Positions 15,756 to 24,590 are shown, numbered from the stretch's first letter. The stretch: 37,130 nt of DNA from Candidatus Alloenteromonas pullicola (GCA_018714785.1 DVMV01000009.1:1-37130); one strand, 5' to 3'. Made by a program: numbers and translations. The notes: generated from the letters alone by a model not told the origin.

Positions 15756-17918
15756 ATGAAAAACAGAATACTTATATTGCCGTTGGCTCTGCTGGGGCTA
15801 GGGCTTGCCGCCTGCTCGCCCGAGCCAAGCGTCAGCCATAGCAGCATCCAGGACGGGACCGACTCCACGCAGGCCTCATCGAGCCAGCAGCCTACCTCGA
15901 GCAGCTCCTCGACGGGCTCCGAGCCATCAAGCGACTCCTCGTCGAGCACCGAGCCGGATAGGCTTACCTTCACCATCTACTTCCACAGCAACGGTGGGAC
16001 CGAGGTCGAGCCGGAGACCGTCTTCGAGGGCGATCTGGCCACCGAGCCGGAAGACCCGATCCTTGATGGCTTCACCTTCGACGCCTGGTATGAGGACAAA
16101 GCCCTGACCAAGCCGTTCGATTTCCTGACGCCCATCCATTCCGATTGGCATCTTTACGCGGGATATACCGAGGAAGGGGCGACCGTCGTCGACCCCGAGC
16201 CGTTCACCCTCTATTTCCGCGACGCTAGCTGGTGGAGCACCGATGGGGCGAAAGCTTTCGCCAAGCTCGGCAGCGAGGGGGAGGACTACGGCGCGGAGAT
16301 GGAGAACCTCCGCTTCTGCAACGATGAGTACCAGGGCGTAGGGTACAACTATTACAAAGTCGACATACCCGACGTCAACGCCACCCCGACCCTCACCATC
16401 TACCGCATGGGACTGACCGAGGGCCTCCTTAGCTATTGGGGGGCCTACACCGCGACCATCGACCTCACCGAGCGGGGCGAGCACAACCTTTACGACATCA
16501 AATCGACCGAGGCCACCTGGGACGGGCCGGTCGAGGGCGTCTGGGGCGACTATGACCCCAACGACCTCGGCAACCCGGATGCCCCCGAGCCGCCGATAAA
16601 CACCGATGAGGTCTACCTTAAGGGCAGCTTCAACGGCTGGTCCGAGGACGATTCGTACAAGCTCGAGGGCGACCCCGAGGCCAAGGGCATCTACTCGATC
16701 AGCGACGTCTACATGCCCGAGGGGAGCGCCTTCAAGGTCCACGACGTGACCAACAGCATCTGGGCCGGCTATTCGCTCATCACCGCCGACAGCCCGGTCA
16801 AGGAAGAGCTCACCAGCGACGCCGACGGCAACGCCGTCACCCTCATGGAGGGGACCTACGACATAATCTACGGCCGCGGCGAGGGCGGGGCCTACCTCAC
16901 CATCAGCGGCGACCTCAAGGAGCCGGTGACCTACTCGCTTCTCGTCGGCGATGATTCCCGGCCGATGAGGAAGACGTCCGAGCAGGCCAGCATCGAGCAG
17001 ACCCTGCTGCTGCAGGGCGATGAGTTCACCATCTCCAGCTCGGAGGGCGATTCCTATGGCTATGCCGACCTCTCCGCCGCAATCGAGCAGATTGAGGAAG
17101 GGGAGGGCGGCGCCATCAAGGCGCTCCAGGAGGGCTATTACACCATCTCGCTCTCCTTCGGCGCCATGGAGATCGGCGTCGAATACGTTGGCGCCGAGAA
17201 GGCCACCACCGATATCTACTTCTCCTCCCCCAACTGGTGGAACCAGGCCGGGGCGGCCACCTACGTCCAGCTCGATTCCGAGCCGGAGCAGAAGATGGCC
17301 GAGCTCCGTTTCTGCCCGACCGTCTCCACCGTCGAAGGGTACAAGTACTGGTCGATCAGCATCGACGACATCGACCAATACTCGACCATAACCTTCCTCC
17401 GCTGCAGCGCCAGCGGCGAGGACTGGGGGGCCAGGACCGGGGCGATTAGCCTCGACGAGCGGGGCGAGAACGACCTCTACGACTGCTCCTTGGCGACCGA
17501 GGCCTGGTATGGTGATGGAAACCTCACGGTTGGCAGCTGGGCCGCATACGACCCCAACGACCGCGGCAACGTCGACGCCCCCGAGCCGATCCGGGAAACC
17601 TATCTGATCGGCTCTGGTTCCTGGATTGGCGAGGGCGACGAGTTCACCATAGCCTCGGGCATCAAGATGGAAGCCAACACCGCGACCGAGGTCAAGCTGC
17701 TCGGGCTGGCGCTTGAGGCCGGCGACGAGTTCGCCATCTCCGACCTCGGGACCACCTACGGGTTCTCCGCGCTGAAGAGCAACGAGCTGGTCGGCACCGC
17801 GCTTAAGGAAGGCGCGGACGGCCAGGTCGTGGTCGAGGAGGAAGGGACCTACGACTTCTATTTCGACTTCAATAGCGCCTCTAGCGGCGCCCAAAGCCTT
17901 TGGGTTGCGAGGCTCTAA
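15756..17918 (+). CDS. Modular starch-binding lipoprotein, long form (InlB repeat + A-B-B-A-B)
   Basis: The 720-residue lipoprotein (lipobox LAAC, Cys near 20) has a Ser/Thr-rich spacer to about 68, one InlB-type repeat (about 70-137), then module A (150-278), module B (about 286-386, VYLKGSFNGWSEDDSYKL), a diverged B (about 392-478), a second A (about 486-610, IYFSSPNWWNQAGAATYVQL) and a final B (about 615-720, TYLIGSGSWIGEG). The A modules are clearly related to that in the upstream 362-residue protein. No catalytic residues are seen. It probably presents several starch-binding sites on the cell surface. GGGGGG lies 4 nt before the ATG, 10 nt after the previous stop. Long minus-strand frames across it are codon-bias shadows. 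Confidence 0.82.
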   Translation: MKNRILILPLALLGLGLAACSPEPSVSHSSIQDGTDSTQASSSQQPTSSSSSTGSEPSSDSSSSTEPDRLTFTIYFHSNGGTEVEPETVFEGDLATEPEDPILDGFTFDAWYEDKALTKPFDFLTPIHSDWHLYAGYTEEGATVVDPEPFTLYFRDASWWSTDGAKAFAKLGSEGEDYGAEMENLRFCNDEYQGVGYNYYKVDIPDVNATPTLTIYRMGLTEGLLSYWGAYTATIDLTERGEHNLYDIKSTEATWDGPVEGVWGDYDPNDLGNPDAPEPPINTDEVYLKGSFNGWSEDDSYKLEGDPEAKGIYSISDVYMPEGSAFKVHDVTNSIWAGYSLITADSPVKEELTSDADGNAVTLMEGTYDIIYGRGEGGAYLTISGDLKEPVTYSLLVGDDSRPMRKTSEQASIEQTLLLQGDEFTISSSEGDSYGYADLSAAIEQIEEGEGGAIKALQEGYYTISLSFGAMEIGVEYVGAEKATTDIYFSSPNWWNQAGAATYVQLDSEPEQKMAELRFCPTVSTVEGYKYWSISIDDIDQYSTITFLRCSASGEDWGARTGAISLDERGENDLYDCSLATEAWYGDGNLTVGSWAAYDPNDRGNVDAPEPIRETYLIGSGSWIGEGDEFTIASGIKMEANTATEVKLLGLALEAGDEFAISDLGTTYGFSALKSNELVGTALKEGADGQVVVEEEGTYDFYFDFNSASSGAQSLWVARL
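16203..16589 (+). repeat. Module A, copy 2 of 3
   Basis: Encodes about 129 residues from FTLYFRDASWW to DAPE. FRDASWW is identical to copy 1; the later DW-A-TG is changed to YWGAYTA. Confidence 0.78.
17208..17585 (+). repeat. Module A, copy 3 of 3
   Basis: Encodes about 126 residues from TDIYFSSPNWW to DAPE. LRFCPTV and GEDWGARTG closely follow copy 1 (LRFCPTV, GDDWNAHTG). Confidence 0.78.
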
Positions 17919-17920
17919 GG

Positions 17921-20713
17921 ATGAAGAAAGCGTTTTATGGGCTCACGATAGGCGCCTTTTGCGGGCTTATCGCGGGCTGCACGCCGGCGGGGCAGGTCGG
18001 GCAGAGCGGGAGCAACAACCCGGTCGTGGTCTCGACCGCGCCGAGCTACACCGTCTTCTTCAACGCCCTTGAGGGGAACTTCGCCAACCCCGTGCAGACC
18101 TTGCGCGAGGGGGCGGTGCTTTCCGCCCCGACCTACAAGCCTTTCTACGATGGCTATAGCTTCATCGCGTGGTGCCTCGAGTACGACGAGTCCACCAAGA
18201 TGGGCAAGGCCGGGACCGAGGTGACCTTCCCCTACGTGGTGGATGGCAACGTGGTCTTCTACGCCCGCTACCAGAAGCAGGAGGGCAGCCACCACACCCA
18301 GGAGGAGGTCGACCAATACATGGCGGACCTCGCCAAGAACAGCGAGGACAACCACCTCTACTACCATTACTACCGCTACGACAACACCCCCGCCTCCTAC
18401 GCCGACTGGGACGTGTGGGCCTGGCCATATAGGCCTGAGGCCGCCGAGGGGCACAAGTTCGACTTCGTCGGCAAGGACACGGGCGCCCAGGCCACCATCG
18501 ACGACTTCGGCGGGGCCTACGTCGACATCGACCTCTCCGCCACCTACGACTCGGGCTGGGACTCCGCCAGCAAGCAGTTCCTGACCGTCCCGATGAGCTT
18601 CGAGGGGGCGACCTCGGTTGGCCTGCAGATTGTCAGGACCAGCTCCAGGACCGGGGGATCCGGGTTCTGGGTAAACGACGGGAGCAACCTCTTCGTCACC
18701 CTCTCCGACTACGCTTTGCCGCTAGAGGGCGGCGGGACCGCCTACCACGTCTTCGTATTGCAGGATAGGGTGCAGCTATCGGTCTCCCCGACCCCGATCA
18801 CCGTGACCGAAAGTCCGTTTGACGATGACGACGGGACCAACGTCACCTACGGCGACTCCAAATACGACGACGTCGACTGGGACGCCGAGTACCAGAGGAT
18901 GGACACCGCGCCCGACTTCACCTCGATCGGCGTCGGCTACCAGATAATGGTGTCGAGCTTCGCCGACTCCGACGGCGATGGGTTCGGCGACATCTACGGC
19001 ATCGAGCAGAAGCTCGACTACCTAGACGACCTCGGGGTCAAGGCGCTCTGGCTTACCCCGATCCAGCTCAGCGATTCCTACCACGGCTACGACATCAGCG
19101 ATTACACCTTGGTCGACCCGAAGTTCGGCTCGAGGGAGTCCCCGGCCGCCAAGGCCAACGGCGGGGCGGTGAGCGAGGCCACGGCGATGGCCGACTACGA
19201 GTCGCTGCTATCCGCCGCCCACAGCCGGGGCATGAAGGTCATCATGGACCTCGTCCTCAACCACACCTCGACCGCCAACAACTGGTTCGTCTCCAGCGCC
19301 AACCTCGACCAGGAGCACCGCGGGTTCTACCAGTGGGGCAACCACCTGACCGACGCCGAGCACATCAGCGAGGACAACTACTGGTACCCATACGGCGACC
19401 ACGCCTATTCCTACTACGCCAAGTTCGGCTCGGGGATGCCGGAGCTCAACTACTCCTACTCCGCCACCCGGGACGCCGTCATTGAGATGGCCCTCGACTG
19501 GTGCGCGAAGGGGGTCGACGGCTTCCGCCTCGACGCCGTCAAGCACATCTTCATGAAGGACGAGGTGAGCTCCACCGCGGGCGACAGTATCGTCAACGAC
19601 ATCTCGGCCTCAGGCAACTACTCGAGCGACCTCACCAAGAACCTCAACTTCTTCGATGAGCTCAACGAGGCCGTCAAGACCAAGTACCCGTCGGCGTTCT
19701 TCGTCGGCGAGAACTTCGACGGCCACGCCTACCACGTCGCGCCGTACTACGAGTCCTTCGACTCGATGTTCGACTTCTATTCCTACTTCAACCTCACCTC
19801 CGCCGCGGCGACCGGCCTCACCAACACCACCAACGCCTACGGCACCGCCAGCGGGTTTTTGCAGAACAGCTCGACCTACACCATCTCGGGCGACCAGAAC
19901 CCCAACAGCGGCATCACCGCCGGCACCGACGGCATCTTCAACGCGGCCGATGGCAAGCAGTGGAACTTCCCCGCGGTCTACGACACCTACAACGCCTACC
20001 GCGGCGACACCTCGCTGCCGGGCCTATTCACCTCCAACCACGACATAGCCAGGGTCATCAACCGCGTGGCCGGCACCGGCGACGCCTCGGGCATCCAGGC
20101 CCAGGGCAGCGTCAACGCCTACAACTACGCCAAGTACCTGGCCTCCTCCAACCTAGTCAAGATCGCCGAGCTGATGTTCCCCGGGCTCACCTGGGTCTAC
20201 TACGGCGACGAGATCGGCCTGACCGGCAACTTCCCGGATGGCAAGGATGGGCAAAGCGATTACGCCGACCTCGCCTACCGCCAGCCCATGAAGTGGGCGC
20301 AGGGCCAGCAGGTTGGCGATGGCAGCCTCGCCACCGAATACGGCGTGACCGGATCGGGAATGGAGGTCGCCCTCGATTCCTTCAACGCCTCGGGCACCGT
20401 CAAATCGGTCGCCGACCAGCTGGAGGACCCGAACTCGACCTTGTCGACGATGAAGGAGTTCATCGCCCTCAAGAACTCGACCCCGGCCCTCATAATCGGC
20501 GACATCGAGGCCAGCAACTTCGCCTCCGGCAACCTCGCCGCCAACGTCCTTTGCTTCTCCAGGACCCTCGGCGACGTCAAGATCAAGGTCGCGATCAACT
20601 TCAACAACACGGCGATGTCTGCCTATGGGTTGGAAGGCACCGTGCTCGCCTTCTATAACGGCGCGACGCAGTCTAGCCTCCCATCTCTTAGCGCAATAGT
20701 CGTGCAGGAATAG
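17921..20713 (+). CDS. Large multidomain lipid-anchored alpha-amylase (GH13)
   Basis: The track adds seven codons; the ATG at 17921 (MKKAFYG) is preferred, with GAGG 8 nt upstream and the signal peptide immediately following (lipobox IAGC). The 930-residue protein has an InlB-like repeat (about 43-119), a PUD/CBM41-like domain (about 144-293, YYHYYRYDN and WDVWAWPYRPE) and a GH13 barrel from about 334 with calcium-site-like DSDGDGFGD. Catalytic regions: DLVLNHTST from 443, GFRLDAVKH with Asp538, FVGENFDG with Glu597 and TSNHDIAR with Asp708. A C-terminal beta domain follows. It should cleave internal alpha-1,4 bonds in starch bound by the neighbouring lipoproteins. Its stop is followed by a terminator. 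The PUD domain suggests preference for branched glucans or products of pullulanase. Confidence 0.92.
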   Translation: MKKAFYGLTIGAFCGLIAGCTPAGQVGQSGSNNPVVVSTAPSYTVFFNALEGNFANPVQTLREGAVLSAPTYKPFYDGYSFIAWCLEYDESTKMGKAGTEVTFPYVVDGNVVFYARYQKQEGSHHTQEEVDQYMADLAKNSEDNHLYYHYYRYDNTPASYADWDVWAWPYRPEAAEGHKFDFVGKDTGAQATIDDFGGAYVDIDLSATYDSGWDSASKQFLTVPMSFEGATSVGLQIVRTSSRTGGSGFWVNDGSNLFVTLSDYALPLEGGGTAYHVFVLQDRVQLSVSPTPITVTESPFDDDDGTNVTYGDSKYDDVDWDAEYQRMDTAPDFTSIGVGYQIMVSSFADSDGDGFGDIYGIEQKLDYLDDLGVKALWLTPIQLSDSYHGYDISDYTLVDPKFGSRESPAAKANGGAVSEATAMADYESLLSAAHSRGMKVIMDLVLNHTSTANNWFVSSANLDQEHRGFYQWGNHLTDAEHISEDNYWYPYGDHAYSYYAKFGSGMPELNYSYSATRDAVIEMALDWCAKGVDGFRLDAVKHIFMKDEVSSTAGDSIVNDISASGNYSSDLTKNLNFFDELNEAVKTKYPSAFFVGENFDGHAYHVAPYYESFDSMFDFYSYFNLTSAAATGLTNTTNAYGTASGFLQNSSTYTISGDQNPNSGITAGTDGIFNAADGKQWNFPAVYDTYNAYRGDTSLPGLFTSNHDIARVINRVAGTGDASGIQAQGSVNAYNYAKYLASSNLVKIAELMFPGLTWVYYGDEIGLTGNFPDGKDGQSDYADLAYRQPMKWAQGQQVGDGSLATEYGVTGSGMEVALDSFNASGTVKSVADQLEDPNSTLSTMKEFIALKNSTPALIIGDIEASNFASGNLAANVLCFSRTLGDVKIKVAINFNNTAMSAYGLEGTVLAFYNGATQSSLPSLSAIVVQE

Positions 20714-20725
20714 GCAAAACCGATT

Positions 20726-20756
20726 AGCCTCGGCATCAGCCGGGGCTTTTTCTTTT
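20726..20756 (+). terminator. Terminator of the starch-degradation operon
   Basis: AGCCTCGGC and GCCGGGGCT form a 9-bp stem with one G-T wobble and an ATCA loop, followed by TTTTCTTTT. Confidence 0.9.
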
Positions 20757-20764
20757 GCCCGCGA

Positions 20765-20773
20765 TGCTATAAT
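20765..20773 (+). promoter_or_regulatory. Extended -10 promoter giving a leader of about 4 nt
   Basis: TGCTATAAT is an extended -10 with a perfect TATAAT (20768-20773). The predicted +1 near 20780 leaves about 4 nt before the ATG at 20784, with no Shine-Dalgarno. No good -35 is seen, as expected for an extended -10. Confidence 0.65.
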
Positions 20774-20783
20774 CTATGCCGGT

Positions 20784-21545
20784 ATGAAGTTATCCATCAT
20801 CATCCCGGTCAAGGACCAATCCGAGGCGCTGCTTAGCAACCTTAGGCAGAAGGTGCTGCCTTTCTTCGATTCCAAGAAGGGCCTCACCTACGACGTCATC
20901 GTCGTGCCCAACGGCTCGAGCGAGCAGCAGCGCAGGCTGCTGGAGGAGGGATTTGAGTCGCTTCCGGCCAATTGCCGGCTGCTCGATTTCGACCCGGTCG
21001 GGGCCAAGGGAAGGGCCGTTCGCCGCGGGCTTTTGGCGTCCGAGTGCGACTACGACCTCGTCTTCGACGCCGACCTCGCGACCGATCTGCGCGCATTCGA
21101 CGCGATCTACCCGCGCATCGGGGAATACGATGCCTTCCTGGGCAACCGCGACGATCGCCGCTCGATCACCAACAAGCGGCCGCTGCTACGCAAACTGGGG
21201 CATTTCGTGTCCAAATCCATGGTCAAGATCCGGTTCGGGATGAAGGGCGTCGGCGACACGCAGTGCGGCTTCAAGTGCTTCCGCGACCCGGTCGCCAAGG
21301 CCATGGCCTCCCGCCAGATAATCGACGGGATCGCCTACGACGTCGAGCACTGCTATTTCCTCTGCCTAAACAAATTCCGCCTGATATCGATACCCGTCAT
21401 CTGGCTAAACGACGAGAAGGGGACCTCCATCCCATTCGCGAAGAGCTCGAAGGAGTTCTCCAAGGACCTGGGGCGAATAAAGAGGAACCGGAAGAGCTAC
21501 ATCCTGAGCAAGCAGGAGAAGGAGTCCATCGATGCTGATAGATAG
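20784..21545 (+). CDS. GT2 family glycosyltransferase, dolichyl/polyprenyl-phosphate sugar synthase-like
   Basis: The 253-residue protein begins with the GT-A fold signature KLSIIIPVKDQSEAL and has the metal-binding DxD in FDADLAT (Asp95, Asp97). The segment GVGDTQCGFKCF is typical of the ALG5/DPM1-like branch that transfers glucose or mannose to polyprenyl phosphate. There are no clear transmembrane spans, so it is likely cytoplasmic or membrane-associated. Donor and acceptor cannot be told from the sequence; a role in surface glycolipid or glycan assembly is inference. The mRNA seems nearly leaderless. Its end overlaps obg by 14 nt, and the obg ribosome site lies inside this coding sequence, so the two genes are probably coupled. 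Confidence 0.82.
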   Translation: MKLSIIIPVKDQSEALLSNLRQKVLPFFDSKKGLTYDVIVVPNGSSEQQRRLLEEGFESLPANCRLLDFDPVGAKGRAVRRGLLASECDYDLVFDADLATDLRAFDAIYPRIGEYDAFLGNRDDRRSITNKRPLLRKLGHFVSKSMVKIRFGMKGVGDTQCGFKCFRDPVAKAMASRQIIDGIAYDVEHCYFLCLNKFRLISIPVIWLNDEKGTSIPFAKSSKEFSKDLGRIKRNRKSYILSKQEKESIDADR

Positions 21546-22800
21546 GGCCGTGATCGAAGTCAGGAGCGGCAAAGGCGGGGATGGGGCCATCTCGTTCCTG
21601 CAGGAGAAGAACATGCCCAAGGGCGGCCCCGACGGGGGCAATGGGGGCCGCGGGGGCTCGGTCTACATCAAGGCCGACAAGTCCATAAACACCCTTTTGG
21701 CGTACCGCCATTCGAAGGTCATCGCCGCCGAGGACGGCGGGAAGGGCGACAAGAAGCTGCGCTTCGGCGAATCCAAGCCCGACGTCTACGCCCTCGTCCC
21801 CTGCGGGACGGTCGTCATCGACGAGGCCTCCGGCCGGATCGAGGCCGATTTAAGCGAGGACGGGGTGACCTACCTCGCCGCCAAGGGCGGGCGGGGCGGG
21901 AAGGGCAACGCCTGCTTCAAGAGCTCGCGCCTGCGCGTCCCGAGGTTCGCCGAGAACGGTCACCCGGGGGAGCGCCGCCGGCTGGTTCTTGAGCTGAAGC
22001 TCCTCGCCGACGTGGGGCTCATCGGCTTCCCGTCGGTCGGCAAGTCCACCTTGCTCAACCTGCTTTCCCACGCCAACGCGGTCACCGCCGACTACCCATT
22101 CACCACCTTGGTGCCGAACCTCGGCGTCGCCACCACCCCGGACCGCTCCGAGCAGTTCGTGGTCGCCGACATGCCGGGCCTAATCGAGGGGGCAAGCCAG
22201 GGCAAGGGCCTCGGGTTCGCCTTCCTGCGCCACATCGAGCGGTGCCGGGTGCTGGTGCATCTGGTGTCGATGTCGGGCGAGCGCGACCCATATGAGGACT
22301 ACCTCAAGATCCGCAAGGAGCTAACCGAGTACGGGGCCGGGCTGGAGGACCGCCCAGAGATCGTGGTCGCCTCGAAGATGGACGAGGAGGGGGCCGCGGA
22401 AAGAAAGGCCGAATTCGACGCAAAGCTCGGGCGTCCATCGGTTGGGCTTAGCGCCTACACCGAGGAAGGCGTCAAGGAATTGCTCTACAAATGCGCCGAG
22501 CTTCTCCGCAATACCCCGGTTTTCCCGCAGAAAGTGGAGACGTCGGAGGAGAAGGTATACGACGCCACCAAGCTGCAGCCGGCGTTCGTGATAAAGCGCC
22601 CGTCGGCCAACCTATTCGTCATCGAGGGGGAGCAGGTGATGGGGCAATACGCCCTGATGAACCTATCCACCGACCAGGGGGTGGCGAGGCTATTGTCCTA
22701 CCTCGACAAGCTCGGGGTGGAGCAGGCGCTGCAGGAAAAAGGCGCCAAGGACGGCGACACGGTGCGGATCGGCGAATTCGAGTTCGTATACGCTTCATAG
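21532..22800 (+). CDS. obg: Obg/CgtA GTPase, ribosome assembly
   Basis: Obg is a large-subunit ribosome assembly GTPase linked to the (p)ppGpp response. All three domains are present in 422 residues: the glycine-rich Obg fold (GKGGDGAISFLQEKNMPKGG and GGNGGRGG), the G domain with P-loop GFPSVGKST starting at residue 165, switch I region ADYPFTTLVPNLGV and G3 DMPGLIEGA, and a C-terminal OCT domain (AFVIKRPSANLFVIEGEQV to the end) as in Bacillota. AAGGAG lies 7 nt before the ATG, within the end of the glycosyltransferase gene. Length and motifs look complete. In many Bacillota obg lies near ruvAB and the rel region, as here. Confidence 0.96.
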   Translation: MLIDRAVIEVRSGKGGDGAISFLQEKNMPKGGPDGGNGGRGGSVYIKADKSINTLLAYRHSKVIAAEDGGKGDKKLRFGESKPDVYALVPCGTVVIDEASGRIEADLSEDGVTYLAAKGGRGGKGNACFKSSRLRVPRFAENGHPGERRRLVLELKLLADVGLIGFPSVGKSTLLNLLSHANAVTADYPFTTLVPNLGVATTPDRSEQFVVADMPGLIEGASQGKGLGFAFLRHIERCRVLVHLVSMSGERDPYEDYLKIRKELTEYGAGLEDRPEIVVASKMDEEGAAERKAEFDAKLGRPSVGLSAYTEEGVKELLYKCAELLRNTPVFPQKVETSEEKVYDATKLQPAFVIKRPSANLFVIEGEQVMGQYALMNLSTDQGVARLLSYLDKLGVEQALQEKGAKDGDTVRIGEFEFVYAS

Positions 22801-22815
22801 CGCCGCGATTTGCTC

Positions 22816-22827
22816 TATAATTCAACC
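22816..22827 (+). promoter_or_regulatory. -10 box placed for a leaderless transcript (microprotein-ruvA-ruvB)
   Basis: A perfect TATAAT (22816-22821) is followed by 6 nt and ATG at 22828, so +1 should be the A of the start codon. No Shine-Dalgarno and no convincing -35. Confidence 0.6.
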
Positions 22828-22923
22828 ATGGGCGGGAAAAAGGACATATTGTCGCTGTCGGCGCCGCTATTCATCGCCGCCGCATTGCTGCTATTCGCCA
22901 TCATCTACCTGCTTAGCCTATGA
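22828..22923 (+). CDS. 31-residue membrane microprotein, translationally coupled to ruvA
   Basis: This ORF is too short for the track. ATG at 22828 opens MGGKKDILSLSAPLFIAAAL and continues with [11 protein letters not shown], then TGA. It has a short basic head (GGKK) and a single hydrophobic span of about 19 residues, giving a predicted cytoplasmic N-terminus. Its stop overlaps the ruvA start as ATGA. The ruvA start has no visible Shine-Dalgarno, which favours real translation of this ORF and coupling. A perfect TATAAT 6 nt before the ATG supports its being the first cistron. I do not recognise a family. It may act as a protein, or mainly as a leader cistron that loads ribosomes for ruvA. 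Confidence 0.6.
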   Translation: MGGKKDILSLSAPLFIAAALLLFAIIYLLSL

Positions 22924-23477
22924 TCTATTCGCTTAAGGGAATCATCTGCGACGTCGGCAAGGACCGCGTCGCCATCGACCTAGGGGACATCGCCTACGAG
23001 CTTTTGGTCGCCCGCCCCGAGGAATTTCGCCTCGGGCAGGAGGCCTTCCTGTATTGCCACGAGTCCATAACCCAGGACGACCATTTCCTGGTCGGCTTCT
23101 CATCGAAGCTGGAGAAGGAGGCCTTCCAGTCGCTGATCTCGGTCAAGGGGATCGGCCCGAAGACCGCCCTGTCGGCCCTTTCGAAGACCAACCCGGAAGA
23201 CCTCTTCAAGGCGATCTACAGCAACAACACCGCCTACCTCAAGAAGCTCCCGGGCATCGGCCCTAAGGCCGCGGCCCAGATAATACTCGACCTCCAGGGG
23301 AAGCTCGTCACCTCCGGGACGGCCAACGCCACGATGTACGACGAGGTGAAGTCGGCCCTCAAGCAGCTCGGCTTCAAGTCGAAGGAGATCGACGACGCGC
23401 TGGCCTCGATATCCGAGCCCGGGCTCGATTCCGGCGAGGTCCTCCGGATGGCCTTAAAGAAACTGCATAGGCAATGA
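22920..23477 (+). CDS. ruvA: Holliday junction branch migration protein RuvA
   Basis: RuvA binds four-way DNA junctions and loads the RuvB motor. The 185-residue chain starts with the OB fold ([22 protein letters not shown]) and has two helix-hairpin-helix motifs ([15 protein letters not shown] and [17 protein letters not shown]), a linker and a C-terminal RuvB-binding domain ([18 protein letters not shown]). Length is close to the usual 190-205. Starts and stops overlap both neighbours as ATGA, so translation seems coupled from the upstream 31-codon ORF through ruvB. Confidence 0.95.
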   Translation: MIYSLKGIICDVGKDRVAIDLGDIAYELLVARPEEFRLGQEAFLYCHESITQDDHFLVGFSSKLEKEAFQSLISVKGIGPKTALSALSKTNPEDLFKAIYSNNTAYLKKLPGIGPKAAAQIILDLQGKLVTSGTANATMYDEVKSALKQLGFKSKEIDDALASISEPGLDSGEVLRMALKKLHRQ

Positions 23478-24481
23478 AAGACTCATTATTGGACGCCCAC
23501 CGCAAGAAGGGGGAGGAGCAAAGCGAGCTCAGCCTCCGCCCGCAGACCCTGGGCGAATACATCGGGCAATCGGCCAACAAGGCCAACCTTTCGGTGTTCA
23601 TCAAAGCCGCCAAAAGCCGCGGCGAATGCCTAGACCACACCTTGCTCTACGGCCCGCCTGGCCTTGGCAAGACGACGCTCGCCTACGTCATCGGCAACGA
23701 GATGGGCGGGCACGTCAAGCTCGTCAACGGGCCCTCGATCGAGCGGCCGGGCGACCTCGCCGCCATCCTCTCCGAGCTCGAGCCGGGCGACATCCTCTTC
23801 ATCGATGAGATCCACCGACTGCCTAGGGCGGTCGAGGAGGTGCTTTACGGGGCCATGGAGGACTTCTCGCTATCCATCGTGGTCAGCCAATCCGGCTCGT
23901 CGCGGTCGATAACCATGCCGCTGCCGCCCTTCACCTTGGTGGGCGCGACGACCAGAAGCGGGGGGCTGAGCGCCCCTCTTCGGGCGAGGTTCGGCATCTC
24001 GATGAAGATAGATTTCTATTCCGAGGACGAGCTTTTCCAGATCATCATGCGGACCTCCAGGGTTCTCAAGACGCCGATCGAGGAGGATGCGGCCAGGCTG
24101 CTGGCCAAGCGCAGCCGCGGGACCCCGAGGATCGCCAACCGGCTGTTCCGCCGGGTCCGCGACTTCGCCACCGTCGAGGGGAAGGAAATCGTCTCCACCA
24201 AGGAGGCCGACAAGGCCTTGACCGCCCTCCGCATCGACGACCTGGGGCTCGATGAGGTCGACGTGAAGTACCTCCGGACCATCATCGAGCGGTTCCGGGG
24301 CGGGCCGGTCGGCCTTGAGTCGATCGCCGCCTCGATCGGGGAGGAGGTCGACAACCTCGAGGACGTCTGCGAGCCCTACCTGCTCATGTCGGGGCTCATC
24401 AACCGCACCCCGCGGGGAAGGGTCGCCACCGAGAAGGCCTACGCCCACCTGCACATCACCCACCAGATGCTGCTTTTCTAG
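23474..24481 (+). CDS. ruvB: Holliday junction helicase RuvB
   Basis: RuvB is the AAA+ hexameric motor that drives branch migration together with RuvA. The 335-residue protein has the conserved N-terminal [12 protein letters not shown], Walker [10 protein letters not shown] (from 60), Walker B FIDEIHRL (Asp111, Glu112), sensor 1 region [20 protein letters not shown] and a C-terminal winged helix ending near [16 protein letters not shown]. The start overlaps ruvA (ATGA). In B. subtilis queA, tgt and yajC follow; here they are absent and secDF follows after a 134-nt gap. Confidence 0.97.
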   Translation: MKDSLLDAHRKKGEEQSELSLRPQTLGEYIGQSANKANLSVFIKAAKSRGECLDHTLLYGPPGLGKTTLAYVIGNEMGGHVKLVNGPSIERPGDLAAILSELEPGDILFIDEIHRLPRAVEEVLYGAMEDFSLSIVVSQSGSSRSITMPLPPFTLVGATTRSGGLSAPLRARFGISMKIDFYSEDELFQIIMRTSRVLKTPIEEDAARLLAKRSRGTPRIANRLFRRVRDFATVEGKEIVSTKEADKALTALRIDDLGLDEVDVKYLRTIIERFRGGPVGLESIAASIGEEVDNLEDVCEPYLLMSGLINRTPRGRVATEKAYAHLHITHQMLLF

Positions 24482-24495
24482 TAACCATCGCGGTT

Positions 24496-24544
24496 TTGCC
24501 CATCAAAAGCGGGGCAAAGGCGCCAATTATCTCTTGATGGGCAA
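24496..24544. repeat. Perfect 11-bp inverted repeat with a 27-nt loop between ruvB and secDF
   Basis: TTGCCCATCAA (24496-24506) pairs with TTGATGGGCAA (24534-24544). The loop contains the palindrome GGCGCC. No T-tract follows on either strand, so it is not a standard terminator. It lies upstream of the predicted secDF transcription start. Confidence 0.7.
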
Positions 24545-24561
24545 TAATCTCGATAGTATGC

Positions 24562-24590
24562 TTTTAAAAGTCGCGTGAATTATTTATAAT
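24562..24590 (+). promoter_or_regulatory. Promoter of secDF
   Basis: A perfect TATAAT (24585-24590) gives +1 near 24597 and a 19-nt leader containing AAAGGAAG. The best -35 at 17-nt spacing is a weak TTTTAA (24562-24567), within the palindrome CTTTTAAAAG (24561-24570). Confidence 0.6.

Noticed and set aside
15927-17894. 655-aa open frame on the minus strand across the long starch-binding lipoprotein
   Set aside because: It mirrors a plus-strand gene with clear modules and lipobox. Strong C-ending codon bias suppresses stops in this antisense frame, and the product is low-complexity Gly/Val/Asp sequence.
24496-24544. Rho-independent terminator after ruvB
   Set aside because: The stem is perfect but the loop is 27 nt and no T-run follows on either strand.
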